DNA from: Candidatus Bathyarchaeota archaeon
Lineage (GTDB): Archaea > Thermoproteota > Bathyarchaeia > 40CM-2-53-6 > DTGE01
DNA length: 64,000 nucleotides
Assembly (NCBI GenBank): GCA_018396725.1
Contig: JAGTRC010000003.1
Span: 48,463 to 112,462, forward strand
Reading direction: 5' to 3'
Position 1 is the first letter of the stretch. Each line of letters opens with the position of its first letter. The notes under the pieces were generated by a model that saw only the letters and a list, made by a program, of their open reading frames with translations, was not told the origin of the DNA and did no database searches. The position numbers were made by a program, and so were the translations under genes. Shown here in pieces: positions 15,871 through 24,339 of this stretch.

Positions 15871-18852
15871 TTATATGGATAGGAGGTTCTGGTATTCCAT
15901 GTTCACTATATTATATTTTGCTTTGATGATTTCGCTGATTTTCAGCCAGTCTTCGGCTATTTTCGGCCAGAGCTCGCTACCCATAACTTGCTTTGTTACA
16001 TAGTCTTTCATGGGTTTTTCACGTTTTATCGTCCTCCGACGCCAGTTAATGTCGATGAGCCCTGCACGCCTTAAATGCTGAATGTTATGGATGACCTGTT
16101 CAGGGTTGAAGGGATAGCTAATGCTGCTCGCCAGGTCTGCTAATAGGGAATCGATGGAGATTTCATCCTCGAAGCGTAGGCAGATTACGGCTACCATGTC
16201 CTGGAGGAGCCTCGCAGCCCTGCTGAGGTAGAGCCCCCTTCGCCTCCTAGGGATTAAGACCTGTTCTAAGCGGTAGGCGTATCGCTTATAGAACCATTTC
16301 TTGACGATTTCAGTTAATGCCAGGTAGGCGCCGATCAGCCCTGCTAAGATCGGGAAAAAGGTGGACGGCGGCTTCGTGAAACGGAATAACCCGCCTAAGG
16401 GTGTGAATGGCAGGATTAATGCGAAGCCGACGATCCCGAGGTTGCCTAGAAGCAGGGGTTTACTCGGCCTACTCTTATGGAAGGGCGTCCTCCTCGTCCT
16501 CACGGCGAATACTACCAAGGTCTGCGTGGATAGGGATTCGATGAACCAGGCTGTTTGAAACAGGGGCTCGCTTGCATGGAAGAGGAGTAGCATTATGAAG
16601 AAGGTTAGGAAGTCGAAGATGGAGCTTACCGGCCCCAGGAAAAGCATAAAGTTTCTAACGAATGAAACGTCTAACCGTCTAGGTTTCTCGACGTACTCCG
16701 GGTCCACGTTATCGGTTGTTATAGTAGTCTGGGAGAGATCATAGAGCAGGTTATTTAAAAGTATCTGTATCGGAAGCATTGGTAGAAACGGTAGGAAGAG
16801 CGAGGCCCCCGCTACGCTGAACATGTTGCCGAAGTTTGAGCTGACCCCTATCATAATATATTTCAGGGTGTTACCGAAGGTTTTGCGCCCCTCCAAGACT
16901 CCTTCCTTAAGGATCCTCAGGTCGTTCCGTAAAAGTATAATATCAGCTGACTCCCTGGCCACGTCTACAGCGTTATCCACGGATATACCTATGTCCGCCG
17001 TCTTCATCGCGGGTGCATCGTTTATTCCATCTCCTAGGAAGCCGACCACATGCCCATTATCCTTCAAGGCGTTCATTATCCTGTCTTTCTGGGCTGGCGT
17101 CACCCTCGCAAAAACGTTCGCTTCCTCAACAATCCTGGAGAGTGCATCATTATCCATCTGGGCGACTTCGCTTCCGAGGATAATCCCCTTAACCTCAAAA
17201 CCTAAATGCTCACATATCTTCCTTGTAACCAGTTCATTGTCGCCGGTGAGGATCTTCAGCTCAACTCCAGCCTCGCTCAGCAGCTTTATGGATTCCCCAG
17301 CAGTCTCCTTAGGCGGGTCGAGGAACGCTACAAAACCTGAGAAAACCATTTCAATCTCATCGTTCACGGAGTATACAGGCTTCTCCTCTCTGAGCTTCTT
17401 ATATGAAACCGCTAAGACACGGAATCCTTCAGAGCTCAAATCATAATACTTCTGCTCTATCATCCTGTGAAGCTCATCTGTTAAGTCGAGGAATCTACCC
17501 CTAAGCTCGCAGTGGGAGCATATCCTGATTATCTCCTCTGGAGCCCCCTTGGTGATGAGGAAGCGTTCCCCTTCATGTTCGACGACGACAGAGACACGTC
17601 TCCGCACAAAGTCGAATGGAACCTCATCTATCTTCTGATAATCTCCCACGTAGATGTCTTTATATTCGAGTATGGCCTCGTCAAGCGGGCTCTTCAAGCC
17701 CGTCTGATAATAGCTATTCAGGAAGGAATATAATAGCACCTTTTCATCATCGTTTCCCTCCACATCCACATGTAATACAAGCTTTATTCTATTCTCTGTG
17801 AGCGTGCCTGTCTTGTCGGTGCATAGAACGCTCATGCTTCCGAAATTCTCGAGAGATGCCAGGCGCTTCACTATAACGCCCTTCTTAGACATCGCGAGGG
17901 CCCCCTTCGAAAGGTTCACTGTGATGATCATCGGCAGAAGCTCAGGGGTCAAGCCGACAGCCAAGGCTACAGCGAAGAGAAGAGACTCCAAGACACCACG
18001 TTTATAGAGGGCGTTTATGAAGAAGACGAAGATCACAAGGAGGAAAGTGACCTGCATTACTAGAAAGCTGAAACCTCGGATTCCCCTTTCAAATTCTGTT
18101 TCAGGCTCTTTCTCGACGAGCCTCTTAGCGATCCTCCCATACTCCGTTCGGCCTCCAGTCTTCAAGACTACGGCTGTGGCTGCCCCGCTTACAATGGAGG
18201 TTCCCATGAAGAGGCAGTTACTCCATTCGGTGAACGTGGCCCCCTTCAGCCTCAGCGGCGTAGAAGTTTTTTCCACTGGAAACGATTCTCCCGTTAACGC
18301 CGACTGATTCACGAACAAATCCTTTGCCGTGATGACCCGTGCATCCGCAGGCACCATATCCCCAGCCGAGAGGTAGATGATGTCACCTGGAACGATCATG
18401 GAGAGCTTCACCTCCCGTTTAACGCCATCCCTGAGAACCGTCGCAGTTATGGCCACCCTCTCCTTCAGCATCTCCGCAGCCTTCTCCGCCTTGGATTCCT
18501 GATAAAAGTCGAGGATCACGCTCATCAAAACTATAGAAAATATAATGATGAAGTTCGCGATCTCCCCGAGGAAACCACTGATCAACCCGGCAATCAACAA
18601 AATAATTACTAAGGGACTCCGGAAATGAGAGAGAAAATCAGCAATAGCCGTTCTCTTCTTTCTCCTGGCAAGCTCATTGTAACCATATGTTATTAAGCGT
18701 TTTTCTGCTTCTTCAGAGGACAGCCCCGACGAGGAAGTGTTTAAACGGGCGAGAAGCTCATCTACAGGCAAACCTAGAAGCTCTTCTGTATTCGGTAAAG
18801 CCCAGCTCGAGACCTCACTTAAATCCAGCCTCTCTATGCCTTGACCTTTCAT
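15871..18852 (-). CDS. MgtA-type P-type ATPase with C-terminal winged-helix-like domain
   Basis: This 993-residue protein is a P-type ATPase of the Mg2+-importing (P3B) group. Seen: cation-ATPase N-domain (about 22-68), actuator TGES motif in SALTGESFP, phosphorylation site CTDKTGTLTEN near residue 345, nucleotide-site FVRRR and TKGAPEE, hinge GDGINDAPAMK, and an M5/M6 segment NNLLYDLSQTTITTDNVD like MgtA. MgtA proteins are about 900 residues; here about 120 extra follow (from about residue 870), containing an HTH-like run LIDINWRRRTIKRE after two helices. A regulatory role for that tail is inference. Confidence 0.9.
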   Translation of the reverse strand: MKGQGIERLDLSEVSSWALPNTEELLGLPVDELLARLNTSSSGLSSEEAEKRLITYGYNELARRKKRTAIADFLSHFRSPLVIILLIAGLISGFLGEIANFIIIFSIVLMSVILDFYQESKAEKAAEMLKERVAITATVLRDGVKREVKLSMIVPGDIIYLSAGDMVPADARVITAKDLFVNQSALTGESFPVEKTSTPLRLKGATFTEWSNCLFMGTSIVSGAATAVVLKTGGRTEYGRIAKRLVEKEPETEFERGIRGFSFLVMQVTFLLVIFVFFINALYKRGVLESLLFAVALAVGLTPELLPMIITVNLSKGALAMSKKGVIVKRLASLENFGSMSVLCTDKTGTLTENRIKLVLHVDVEGNDDEKVLLYSFLNSYYQTGLKSPLDEAILEYKDIYVGDYQKIDEVPFDFVRRRVSVVVEHEGERFLITKGAPEEIIRICSHCELRGRFLDLTDELHRMIEQKYYDLSSEGFRVLAVSYKKLREEKPVYSVNDEIEMVFSGFVAFLDPPKETAGESIKLLSEAGVELKILTGDNELVTRKICEHLGFEVKGIILGSEVAQMDNDALSRIVEEANVFARVTPAQKDRIMNALKDNGHVVGFLGDGINDAPAMKTADIGISVDNAVDVARESADIILLRNDLRILKEGVLEGRKTFGNTLKYIMIGVSSNFGNMFSVAGASLFLPFLPMLPIQILLNNLLYDLSQTTITTDNVDPEYVEKPRRLDVSFVRNFMLFLGPVSSIFDFLTFFIMLLLFHASEPLFQTAWFIESLSTQTLVVFAVRTRRTPFHKSRPSKPLLLGNLGIVGFALILPFTPLGGLFRFTKPPSTFFPILAGLIGAYLALTEIVKKWFYKRYAYRLEQVLIPRRRRGLYLSRAARLLQDMVAVICLRFEDEISIDSLLADLASSISYPFNPEQVIHNIQHLRRAGLIDINWRRRTIKREKPMKDYVTKQVMGSELWPKIAEDWLKISEIIKAKYNIVNMEYQNLLSI

Positions 18853-19041
18853 CGCATATACCCCTATCGCTTTTAGATAATTCTCGAGCCGAGCCCTGTA
18901 CTCTTACGCCTGCACATTCTTGAAATAAATCTTTCTGACTCATCTAAGGATCTCTAAGGCGCCCCGGTCAAAGGAGATCATTGAAGAAGGCGGAGGATAT
19001 TAGGATGAGGTGTCTGTCTATTTATACCAGTACTGTCAGCC

Positions 19042-19167
19042 CTAAGCCTCCTTTTCGAGATCGTACCCCATCGCTCTACTATTCTTTCCGATATTCCCAT
19101 CCGCATCGGTTATGCCTTTAAGGACTAGCTTCTCTAGAGACGTAGAAGATTCTTCCACAGGCGTCAA
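19042..19167 (-). CDS. Possible 41-residue microprotein
   Basis: A TTG at 19167, preceded by AAAGGGG, opens a 41-codon frame beginning MTPVEESSTSLEKLVLKG and ending GYDLEKEA. The composition (charged helix, Gly-Asn turn, acidic end) looks protein-like rather than random, and AT-rich TAAATATAAAG-type sequence lies upstream. It could equally be the end of a lost longer gene. I do not recognise it. Confidence 0.3.
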   Translation of the reverse strand: MTPVEESSTSLEKLVLKGITDADGNIGKNSRAMGYDLEKEA

Positions 19168-19245
19168 GATGACCCCTTTAAGACTGATTTAATATATCCT
19201 TTATTTCTTTATATTTAGGTGTATTCTGATCTTCAGAGATGATGG

Positions 19246-19360
19246 CGCCGGGAGTGGGATTCGAACCCACGCGGGCCGAAGGCCCAATGGCTAACACGTC
19301 CAGCCCATTTCCCCTGCCTGGGATCTCGAGGCCATCGCCATACCGCTAGGCGATCCCGGC
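19246..19360 (-). tRNA. tRNA-Ser (anticodon CGA) with intron
   Basis: On the minus strand the acceptor stem GCCGGGA/TCCCGGC, D arm, anticodon stem ATGGC/GCCAT, long variable arm GGGCC-TTC-GGCCC and T arm GTGGG-TTCGAAT-CCCAC make a class II tRNA. Anticodon loop CTCGAG...A gives CGA. A 32-base intron (19293-19324) lies at the canonical 37/38 position and would be removed by the archaeal splicing endonuclease. Discriminator G is followed by encoded CCA at 19243-19245. Confidence 0.93.
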
Positions 19361-19698
19361 GCCCAATAAACAGAGAGGGAAAGCCTTAACTTAAGGTTTC
19401 CTTAACTCCAATGGAATCCACCGAGGCTCGATCCATTACTCGATACTTTGGGAAGCCTGAACGGATGCGGATTTATGAAATCACAAAGGGGTATGCATCG
19501 ACCGTGATAGCTATGGTCTATCATAGAAGTAAAGCAAGGCATGAGATAAACAATTTTTGTAGCTTTGGTTAAATCATTTTGGAGTAGGCCCAATACCATA
19601 CCTATGGATTTTTAATGGACTTACCAGTGGATCTTCTAACAATAAATAATAGGAGACAATTGAGTTATGCGCGTATGGTCGGAAACAGATTTATGATC

Positions 19699-19800
19699 TT
19701 ATTCCCTGCTAGATATTGTTACGATGTAGTCTGCTGTGTCTGCGCACATGTCTGCTGCCTGCTCGATGAATTCTATAAAGTCGTCGAAAATTGTAAGGGC
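19699..19800 (-). pseudogene. DUF47/PhoU-type C-terminal fragment
   Basis: The minus-strand frame reads TIFDDFIEFIEQAADMCADTADYIVTISSRE before a stop (given here in full only as positions 19699-19797; key part FIEQAADMCADTADYI). This matches the C-terminal helix of DUF47 phosphate-transport accessory proteins, which end with a DxAExxADxI pattern. No upstream coding sequence or phosphate permease is left, and an in-frame stop lies just before. It is a gene scrap. Confidence 0.5.
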
Positions 19801-19860
19801 CGGGGTTCATTTGCCCTGTAAACTCAGTGCCATGACGCCTAAATTACAAAGTGGTATATT

Positions 19861-20253
19861 CATTTATTTATTTTATATGAAATAAATTAATGCTACATCC
19901 CTTTTGCAAACCGACCATGAGGTCACTATCTCATCTTCGTGGTTGAAGAATATTCTGTAGGACAGTTGGCGCGGCTCACGGGTGTCAGAGACGAGCATTT
20001 CCATGTAGGAATTGGGCGGGTTATATTTAAATGAGAATGGAAGGAGAATTTTCGTGGAGCAATATGAAAAAGAAGCTGAAACAAATCATCAATTATGCGA
20101 AAAGAATGAGGGCTTCCTATCAGAGAATAATCAGACTTGAACTGTACAAACTTGAAAAACATCTTATTGGAGAAAAAGATGTTTTTCTCCAATAAGACAA
20201 TGTAATTGAAGAAATCCACCTAAAACCTGTCGATCGATATTTCTAACATAGGA
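19861..20253. other. Degraded coding region with short open frames
   Basis: AT-rich sequence with protein-like plus-strand pieces that have no intact start and stop. One piece (about 19938-20028) reads VVEEYSVGQLARLTGVRDEHFHVGIGR in two parts; a second starts at the ATG at 20030 and encodes 45 or so lysine-rich residues with KKKLKQIINYAKRMRASY. The palindromic CTTATTGGAGAAAAAGATGTTTTTCTCCAATAAG at about 20162-20195 forms a strong hairpin. Origin is unknown, but the setting suggests gene debris. Confidence 0.35.
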
Positions 20254-20349
20254 ATGATCATGGAAAGCGTAAGGAGGGCTGCGGAATATTCAAGCGACAT
20301 AGCGGAGATAATCCTAAACCTAAACATAAATCAAATAATTGCTATGTGA
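20242..20349 (+). pseudogene. PhoU-domain C-terminal fragment
   Basis: The frame ending in the stop at 20349 encodes NIGMIMESVRRAAEYSSDIAEIILNLN, the C-terminal helix of PhoU-type regulators, whose usual pattern is an R-x-A-x-Y/DxxxDIAE helix. Nothing upstream keeps the frame open. It lies 200 bases from, and on the opposite strand to, the intact AbrB-PhoU gene, so at least one further PhoU paralogue once existed here. Confidence 0.55.
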
Positions 20350-20547
20350 CTGCTCAAGGTGACAGGCTGACTAATAAGTTAAGGTAAAACCTCACCGTCG
20401 AGATCATATAATTAATTCAATAAGTTATATGGAGTAGAATCAGCTCCCAAATTTCCGCCGGGAACTCGGTGAATCTTTACTTGACGAGGCGGGAGCCATA
20501 CTCCTACTTATCCCTTTACTACTTGGTTTTCTTCACCTATCCATTGG

Positions 20548-21549
20548 CTACCTGGCCCTGGTTAGGTCTGCTATATCCACGCATATCCCGCACATGGAGT
20601 TTAGGGCGATCACAGCTGAGGTGAGCTTCTCCCTCGCCTCCTTATCTAATTGGAGGAGGTGTTCCTCGAATCTAGCCAGATCCTCTTTAATACCCTTGCA
20701 TTCCTTGGCTGTAGACTCCGCTAGGGGGAGATCCCTCCTCAGGAACGCCGCGAAGGCTTCATTATAGAATGAATAGATAGATTCTCCTATCCTTTTCAGG
20801 GTTTCTCTAGGCTCTCCATGTAGGCCATGTCGGAGGTTCGAGGCGGCTATAGCACCTATGGAGGCTGCATGGTCTGCGAAGTGCTCCAGTAGGCTCGCCA
20901 GGAGCCTGTAATCAAGACATTCGATAGGCGTTATGGATAGTTTCTCCCCTAGGGAGGGCTGGGATAGGGCGGCCCTCACAAGCCGGACTATGAGGAAGTA
21001 CAGCCTGTCCACTTCCTCGTCCCTCTCCACCACGGTTTCAGCCAGCTCCACATCGGATGAGAGGAGGGATTCCACGGCGTCCTTCTCCATCTCCAGGGAT
21101 ATTAAATGTATACGCCTCAGCACCTTCTCGGGCATGAGCATACTGGGCTCCAGGAGGCATTGGATCACTATCTTCTTCGAATCCTCCTCGACTATCTCCA
21201 ATCCCACGAACCTCTTCAATATGCGTTTAACCCTATCCCTTATCTCTGACGAGATGACCTTGGGGGACCTCACCTCTATGACGTCGGCGCCTAGGAGGTA
21301 GTTCTCGCCGATCAACCGTTCTATTATCGGGGAGGGCTCCAAAACCACGGCTTTGACCTCCCTCTCGGGGACGCTGTAAGGGGTCACCATAACGGCCCCG
21401 TTCTCCCGCTCATGGATGTAGACCAGGGATCCCCTATGGATGTTAAACCTCTTAGCCCAGTGCTTGGGTAGGGTTACGAAGTAGGTTCCATCGGCCGTCT
21501 CCTGAACCTTCCTAAGCTCCAACAGCCCACCCATCCATATATGAATCAA
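20548..21549 (-). CDS. AbrB/SpoVT plus PhoU-domain regulator
   Basis: This 333-residue protein combines an N-terminal AbrB-like DNA-binding hairpin (about residues 9-60: KVQETADGTYFVTLPKHWAKRFN then SLVYIHE) with two PhoU three-helix repeats (about 115-330), recognisable from RRIHLISLEMEKDAVESLL, AETVVERDEEVDRLYFL and YRLLASLLEHFADHAASIGA. Such proteins are inferred archaeal regulators of phosphate uptake. The start could be the methionine at residue 6 (MGGLLELRK). No phosphate transporter genes remain nearby, only scraps of relatives. Confidence 0.85.
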   Translation of the reverse strand: MIHIWMGGLLELRKVQETADGTYFVTLPKHWAKRFNIHRGSLVYIHERENGAVMVTPYSVPEREVKAVVLEPSPIIERLIGENYLLGADVIEVRSPKVISSEIRDRVKRILKRFVGLEIVEEDSKKIVIQCLLEPSMLMPEKVLRRIHLISLEMEKDAVESLLSSDVELAETVVERDEEVDRLYFLIVRLVRAALSQPSLGEKLSITPIECLDYRLLASLLEHFADHAASIGAIAASNLRHGLHGEPRETLKRIGESIYSFYNEAFAAFLRRDLPLAESTAKECKGIKEDLARFEEHLLQLDKEAREKLTSAVIALNSMCGICVDIADLTRAR

Positions 21550-21629
21550 TAAGTTTCAGCTACTACTATAGGTTTTATGGGATGGGAGCTAAAAGTCTTT
21601 AATTTCCGGGCGGGTATGAGTACTGGAAA

Positions 21630-23147
21630 TTGCCGGGAGACAGGCTTAAGACCTGTATAGAGAGGATACTGAGGGAAGGCTACCTGATCGAGGCCGAAGC
21701 CTACAACCTACTTTTAAGCATGGATGGGGAGGACCTGCCTAGGATAGTGGACGGGGCCCTGAGGAAGGCTAAGGAGATGGAGCCCCAACCCTTGACGATC
21801 ACCAGGGAGATGCTTGAAAGGGAGGCTTCTCGGGCTCCTCCGCGGCAAGTCTCCGTCCCCGTTTCGGCTTTAAGGAGGCCCCTGGCCGCCGAGTACGAGG
21901 CCCGGATGGAGGTCCTGCTCGACCCCTCGGAGATCGTGGGTTCAGGGGGCTCCCTAAAGGACTTCCACAGCCACTTCGAGGATAGATATAGGAAGTTGTC
22001 CAGGATACTCATGGAGAGGAGCGATGTAAGGGATGCCAGACCCCTCTCGGAGGCCCTCAAGTCCTCCAGGGATAAACCTGTGAAGTCCATAGTTATGATC
22101 TCCGATAAGAGGGAGAGGGGTAACCGCATATTCCTCAGGATAGAGGACCTGGAGGGGGAGGCCTCAGCGATCGTCCCCAGCGGCGATTTAACCCTATACC
22201 GTAAGGCTCAGAGGTTATCCCTGGACCAGGTGGTATGCCTGGAGCTTGCAAGGTTGGACGGCGCCCTGCTCTTGGTGAGGGACATCATATTCCCGGGCTT
22301 ACCCGAGCGTAAGATAGTTAAAACCGATACAGCCCTATCGGCGCTGCTGATATCGGATATCCATCTTGGAAGTAAAACCTTCCTCTACGAGGAGTTCGAT
22401 AGGCTGCTGAGATGGTTGAGGGGCGATCTCGGAAACCCTAGGCAGAGGGATAGGGCGGGCACCGTAAAGTACGTCGTGATCTCCGGGGATCTCGTGGACG
22501 GGGTCGGCGTCTACCCCAGCCAGGAGTACGAGCTCGAGATATCCAGTATATACGAGCAGTATGCCGGGATCTCGAAGTACCTCGAGCTGATCCCGGACTA
22601 CGTGGAAGTCATAGTTATACCTGGGAACCATGACGCCGCCAGGCAGGCGTTGCCCCAGCCCGCCATACCTAGGGAGTTCGCGGAGCCCATTTACTCGCTT
22701 GAGGTTAGGTCCCTGGGGAACCCCGCCTGGATAAAGATCGAGGACAGGGTCTTCCTCCTATACCATGGGACGAGCTTCAACGACGTCATATCATCGGTTC
22801 CAGGGTTATCCCTCGGGAACCCGGAGGAGGCCCTCCGATACCTCATGGAGGCGAGGCATCTAGCCCCCTCCTTCGGGAAGTCAACCCCCCTGGCGCCCGA
22901 GCTGATGGATCTACTGGTCGTGGATAGGGTTCCGGACGTGGTCCAGTCAGGCCATATCCACGTGGAAGGCTACGAGAACTACAGAGGTACCCTCCTGGTG
23001 AGCTGTGCAGCCTGGCAGGCCCAGACGGAGTATCAGAGAAGAATGGGTTTAACCCCTACCACGGGGAAAGCCGTAATGTTGAACCTGGGCTCCCTGGACG
23101 TGAGGATATTGGACTTCAAGGCTAGAGGCGCCCCCATGGCGGAGTAG
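21630..23147 (+). CDS. polB: DNA polymerase D small subunit DP1 (3'-5' exonuclease)
   Basis: This 505-residue protein is the proofreading subunit of replicative PolD. After a variable N-terminus comes an OB-fold (about residues 150-220) and a calcineurin-like phosphoesterase domain (about 230-490) with intact metal motifs SDIHLGSKTF, SGDLVDG, IPGNHDAAR and SGHIHVEGYENY, so the nuclease should be active. The closing CAAWQAQTEYQRRMG is family-typical. It is shorter than Pyrococcus DP1 (over 600 residues). The TTG start is the best fit. The large subunit is 6 kb downstream, separated by orc1. Confidence 0.95.
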   Translation: MPGDRLKTCIERILREGYLIEAEAYNLLLSMDGEDLPRIVDGALRKAKEMEPQPLTITREMLEREASRAPPRQVSVPVSALRRPLAAEYEARMEVLLDPSEIVGSGGSLKDFHSHFEDRYRKLSRILMERSDVRDARPLSEALKSSRDKPVKSIVMISDKRERGNRIFLRIEDLEGEASAIVPSGDLTLYRKAQRLSLDQVVCLELARLDGALLLVRDIIFPGLPERKIVKTDTALSALLISDIHLGSKTFLYEEFDRLLRWLRGDLGNPRQRDRAGTVKYVVISGDLVDGVGVYPSQEYELEISSIYEQYAGISKYLELIPDYVEVIVIPGNHDAARQALPQPAIPREFAEPIYSLEVRSLGNPAWIKIEDRVFLLYHGTSFNDVISSVPGLSLGNPEEALRYLMEARHLAPSFGKSTPLAPELMDLLVVDRVPDVVQSGHIHVEGYENYRGTLLVSCAAWQAQTEYQRRMGLTPTTGKAVMLNLGSLDVRILDFKARGAPMAE

Positions 23148-23206
23148 AGGCATGAAAGGGCATGAAAGGCTGAGGGATCTCTATCCCGGTCCATTTAGGG
23201 CGCCGG

Positions 23207-23644
23207 TTATTTCTTGGCGAACCCCAGAGCGGCTCCTACAACTCCCATGGTTATTCCCACTATGAACCCTCCTAGGACCACCAGGCTTACCAGGGAGAAT
23301 ATCAGGACTAGGGCTGCCCCTGCGCGCTCTTTGCCCGGCAGGTATATCAGGGTGGCTCCCACGATGATCATGAGGGAAGTTATCAAACCTATTATGGGTA
23401 TCCAGGAGGTCCATACTATGGGTAGGAGCGTATCTATTATGGCGAGCCAGGGCATGAAGTAGAATATTATGGCGGCCATGGGGGGCCAGAAGAGGAACGC
23501 TATTATGGTCGTTATGAGGATGACGGCGCCGGCTGCTAGGGAGACCCCGAAGCCCGCCGTGGCCCTGGGCAGCATGGGGGTTCCGCATTGGGGGCACGGG
23601 TTCGTGGCGGGGAAGTCTCTATCGCATACGGGGCAGTAGGGCAT
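23207..23644 (-). CDS. Zinc-ribbon membrane protein
   Basis: This 145-residue protein starts with a zinc ribbon, YCPVCDRDF followed by CPQCGTPM (Cys at about 4, 7, 17 and 20), then four hydrophobic segments (about residues 31-52, 54-75, 83-100 and 110-138). The cytoplasmic ribbon plus membrane bundle is a common archaeal architecture of unknown function. The gene converges on DP1. A TATA-like AAACCATTTTAAACC lies upstream on the reverse strand. Confidence 0.75.
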   Translation of the reverse strand: MPYCPVCDRDFPATNPCPQCGTPMLPRATAGFGVSLAAGAVILITTIIAFLFWPPMAAIIFYFMPWLAIIDTLLPIVWTSWIPIIGLITSLMIIVGATLIYLPGKERAGAALVLIFSLVSLVVLGGFIVGITMGVVGAALGFAKK

Positions 23645-23769
23645 GCTTCATCACGGCGTAAACCATTTTAAACCTTCATGTAATAAACTGTTTCTTAAAT
23701 AATTAGTCTAAAAACTCGCCCCCTCCAGTTGAAGATTCAACATTTCTAGTGTATCTGAACCGATCCTCT

Positions 23770-24339
23770 TCACGGGGATGTCAGCCCCTTAGCTATCATG
23801 CCGGCCACTCTCACGGGCTCCGGGAGCCTGCCCTGAAACGTATAAGCCTTCAACAGCTTGGATGCATCTTCGGGATCCAACCCGACCACCTCGAAGTATA
23901 TGGGGTTGTGGCCGGGGCTCGTTTCAGCCTCGAATAAGGGCTTCAGGGATTCCATCAGGCTCCATCTCCTCTCCCAGTCTTCGAAGTGCTTCTTCAGGGC
24001 CTCCCTCACCGCGTGGTCCCTGGGCTTCTCCCCTATAACTATTATTATGGGCTTACCTAGGAGCCTGTTTAACCTTTGGGCGTCCACCACGTTGAATCCC
24101 GCGAACGTGGCCCCGCTGAGGAGGAGGAAGTCGAAGTCTAACCCCTTCAGCATGTCATGGATCGAGTCCGTGGAGTCCATCCCGTCGATGGTGACCTCGT
24201 TTATCCTCACTTCCTCGATGGAGGGACCCCTGAACAGCACGGCGACCAGGATTGTCTTATCCACGCCTCCCCTACGCTTCTTGAACCTGCCATCGTCGAC
24301 TCCTACCACCCTTGCTTCCCGATACTCCCCTGTGGACAT
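23770..24339 (-). CDS. DUF99 family protein (endonuclease V-like fold)
   Basis: This protein of about 189 residues matches DUF99: an N-terminal VVGVDDGRFKKRRGG, central LLSGATFAGFNVVDAQRLN and IIVIGEKPRDHAVREALKKHF, and closing YFEVVGLDPEDASKLLKAYTFQGRLPEPVRVAGMIA. The fold is related to endonuclease V, but catalysis is unproven. The ATG at 24339 is chosen over 24357; either way its 5' end lies inside the 3' end of orc1 in a different frame (68 bases). DUF99 genes often sit near replication and repair genes in archaea. Confidence 0.8.
   Translation of the reverse strand: MSTGEYREARVVGVDDGRFKKRRGGVDKTILVAVLFRGPSIEEVRINEVTIDGMDSTDSIHDMLKGLDFDFLLLSGATFAGFNVVDAQRLNRLLGKPIIIVIGEKPRDHAVREALKKHFEDWERRWSLMESLKPLFEAETSPGHNPIYFEVVGLDPEDASKLLKAYTFQGRLPEPVRVAGMIAKGLTSP

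Noticed and set aside
19402-19599. 65-codon minus-strand frame near tRNA-Ser
   Set aside because: No family, no membrane or repeat pattern, and no ribosome binding site; probably chance.
23181-23597. Alternative frame of 138 codons on the same strand as the zinc-ribbon membrane protein
   Set aside because: It is His/Arg/Pro-rich with no domain, and the overlapping frame has a clear zinc ribbon and membrane segments.
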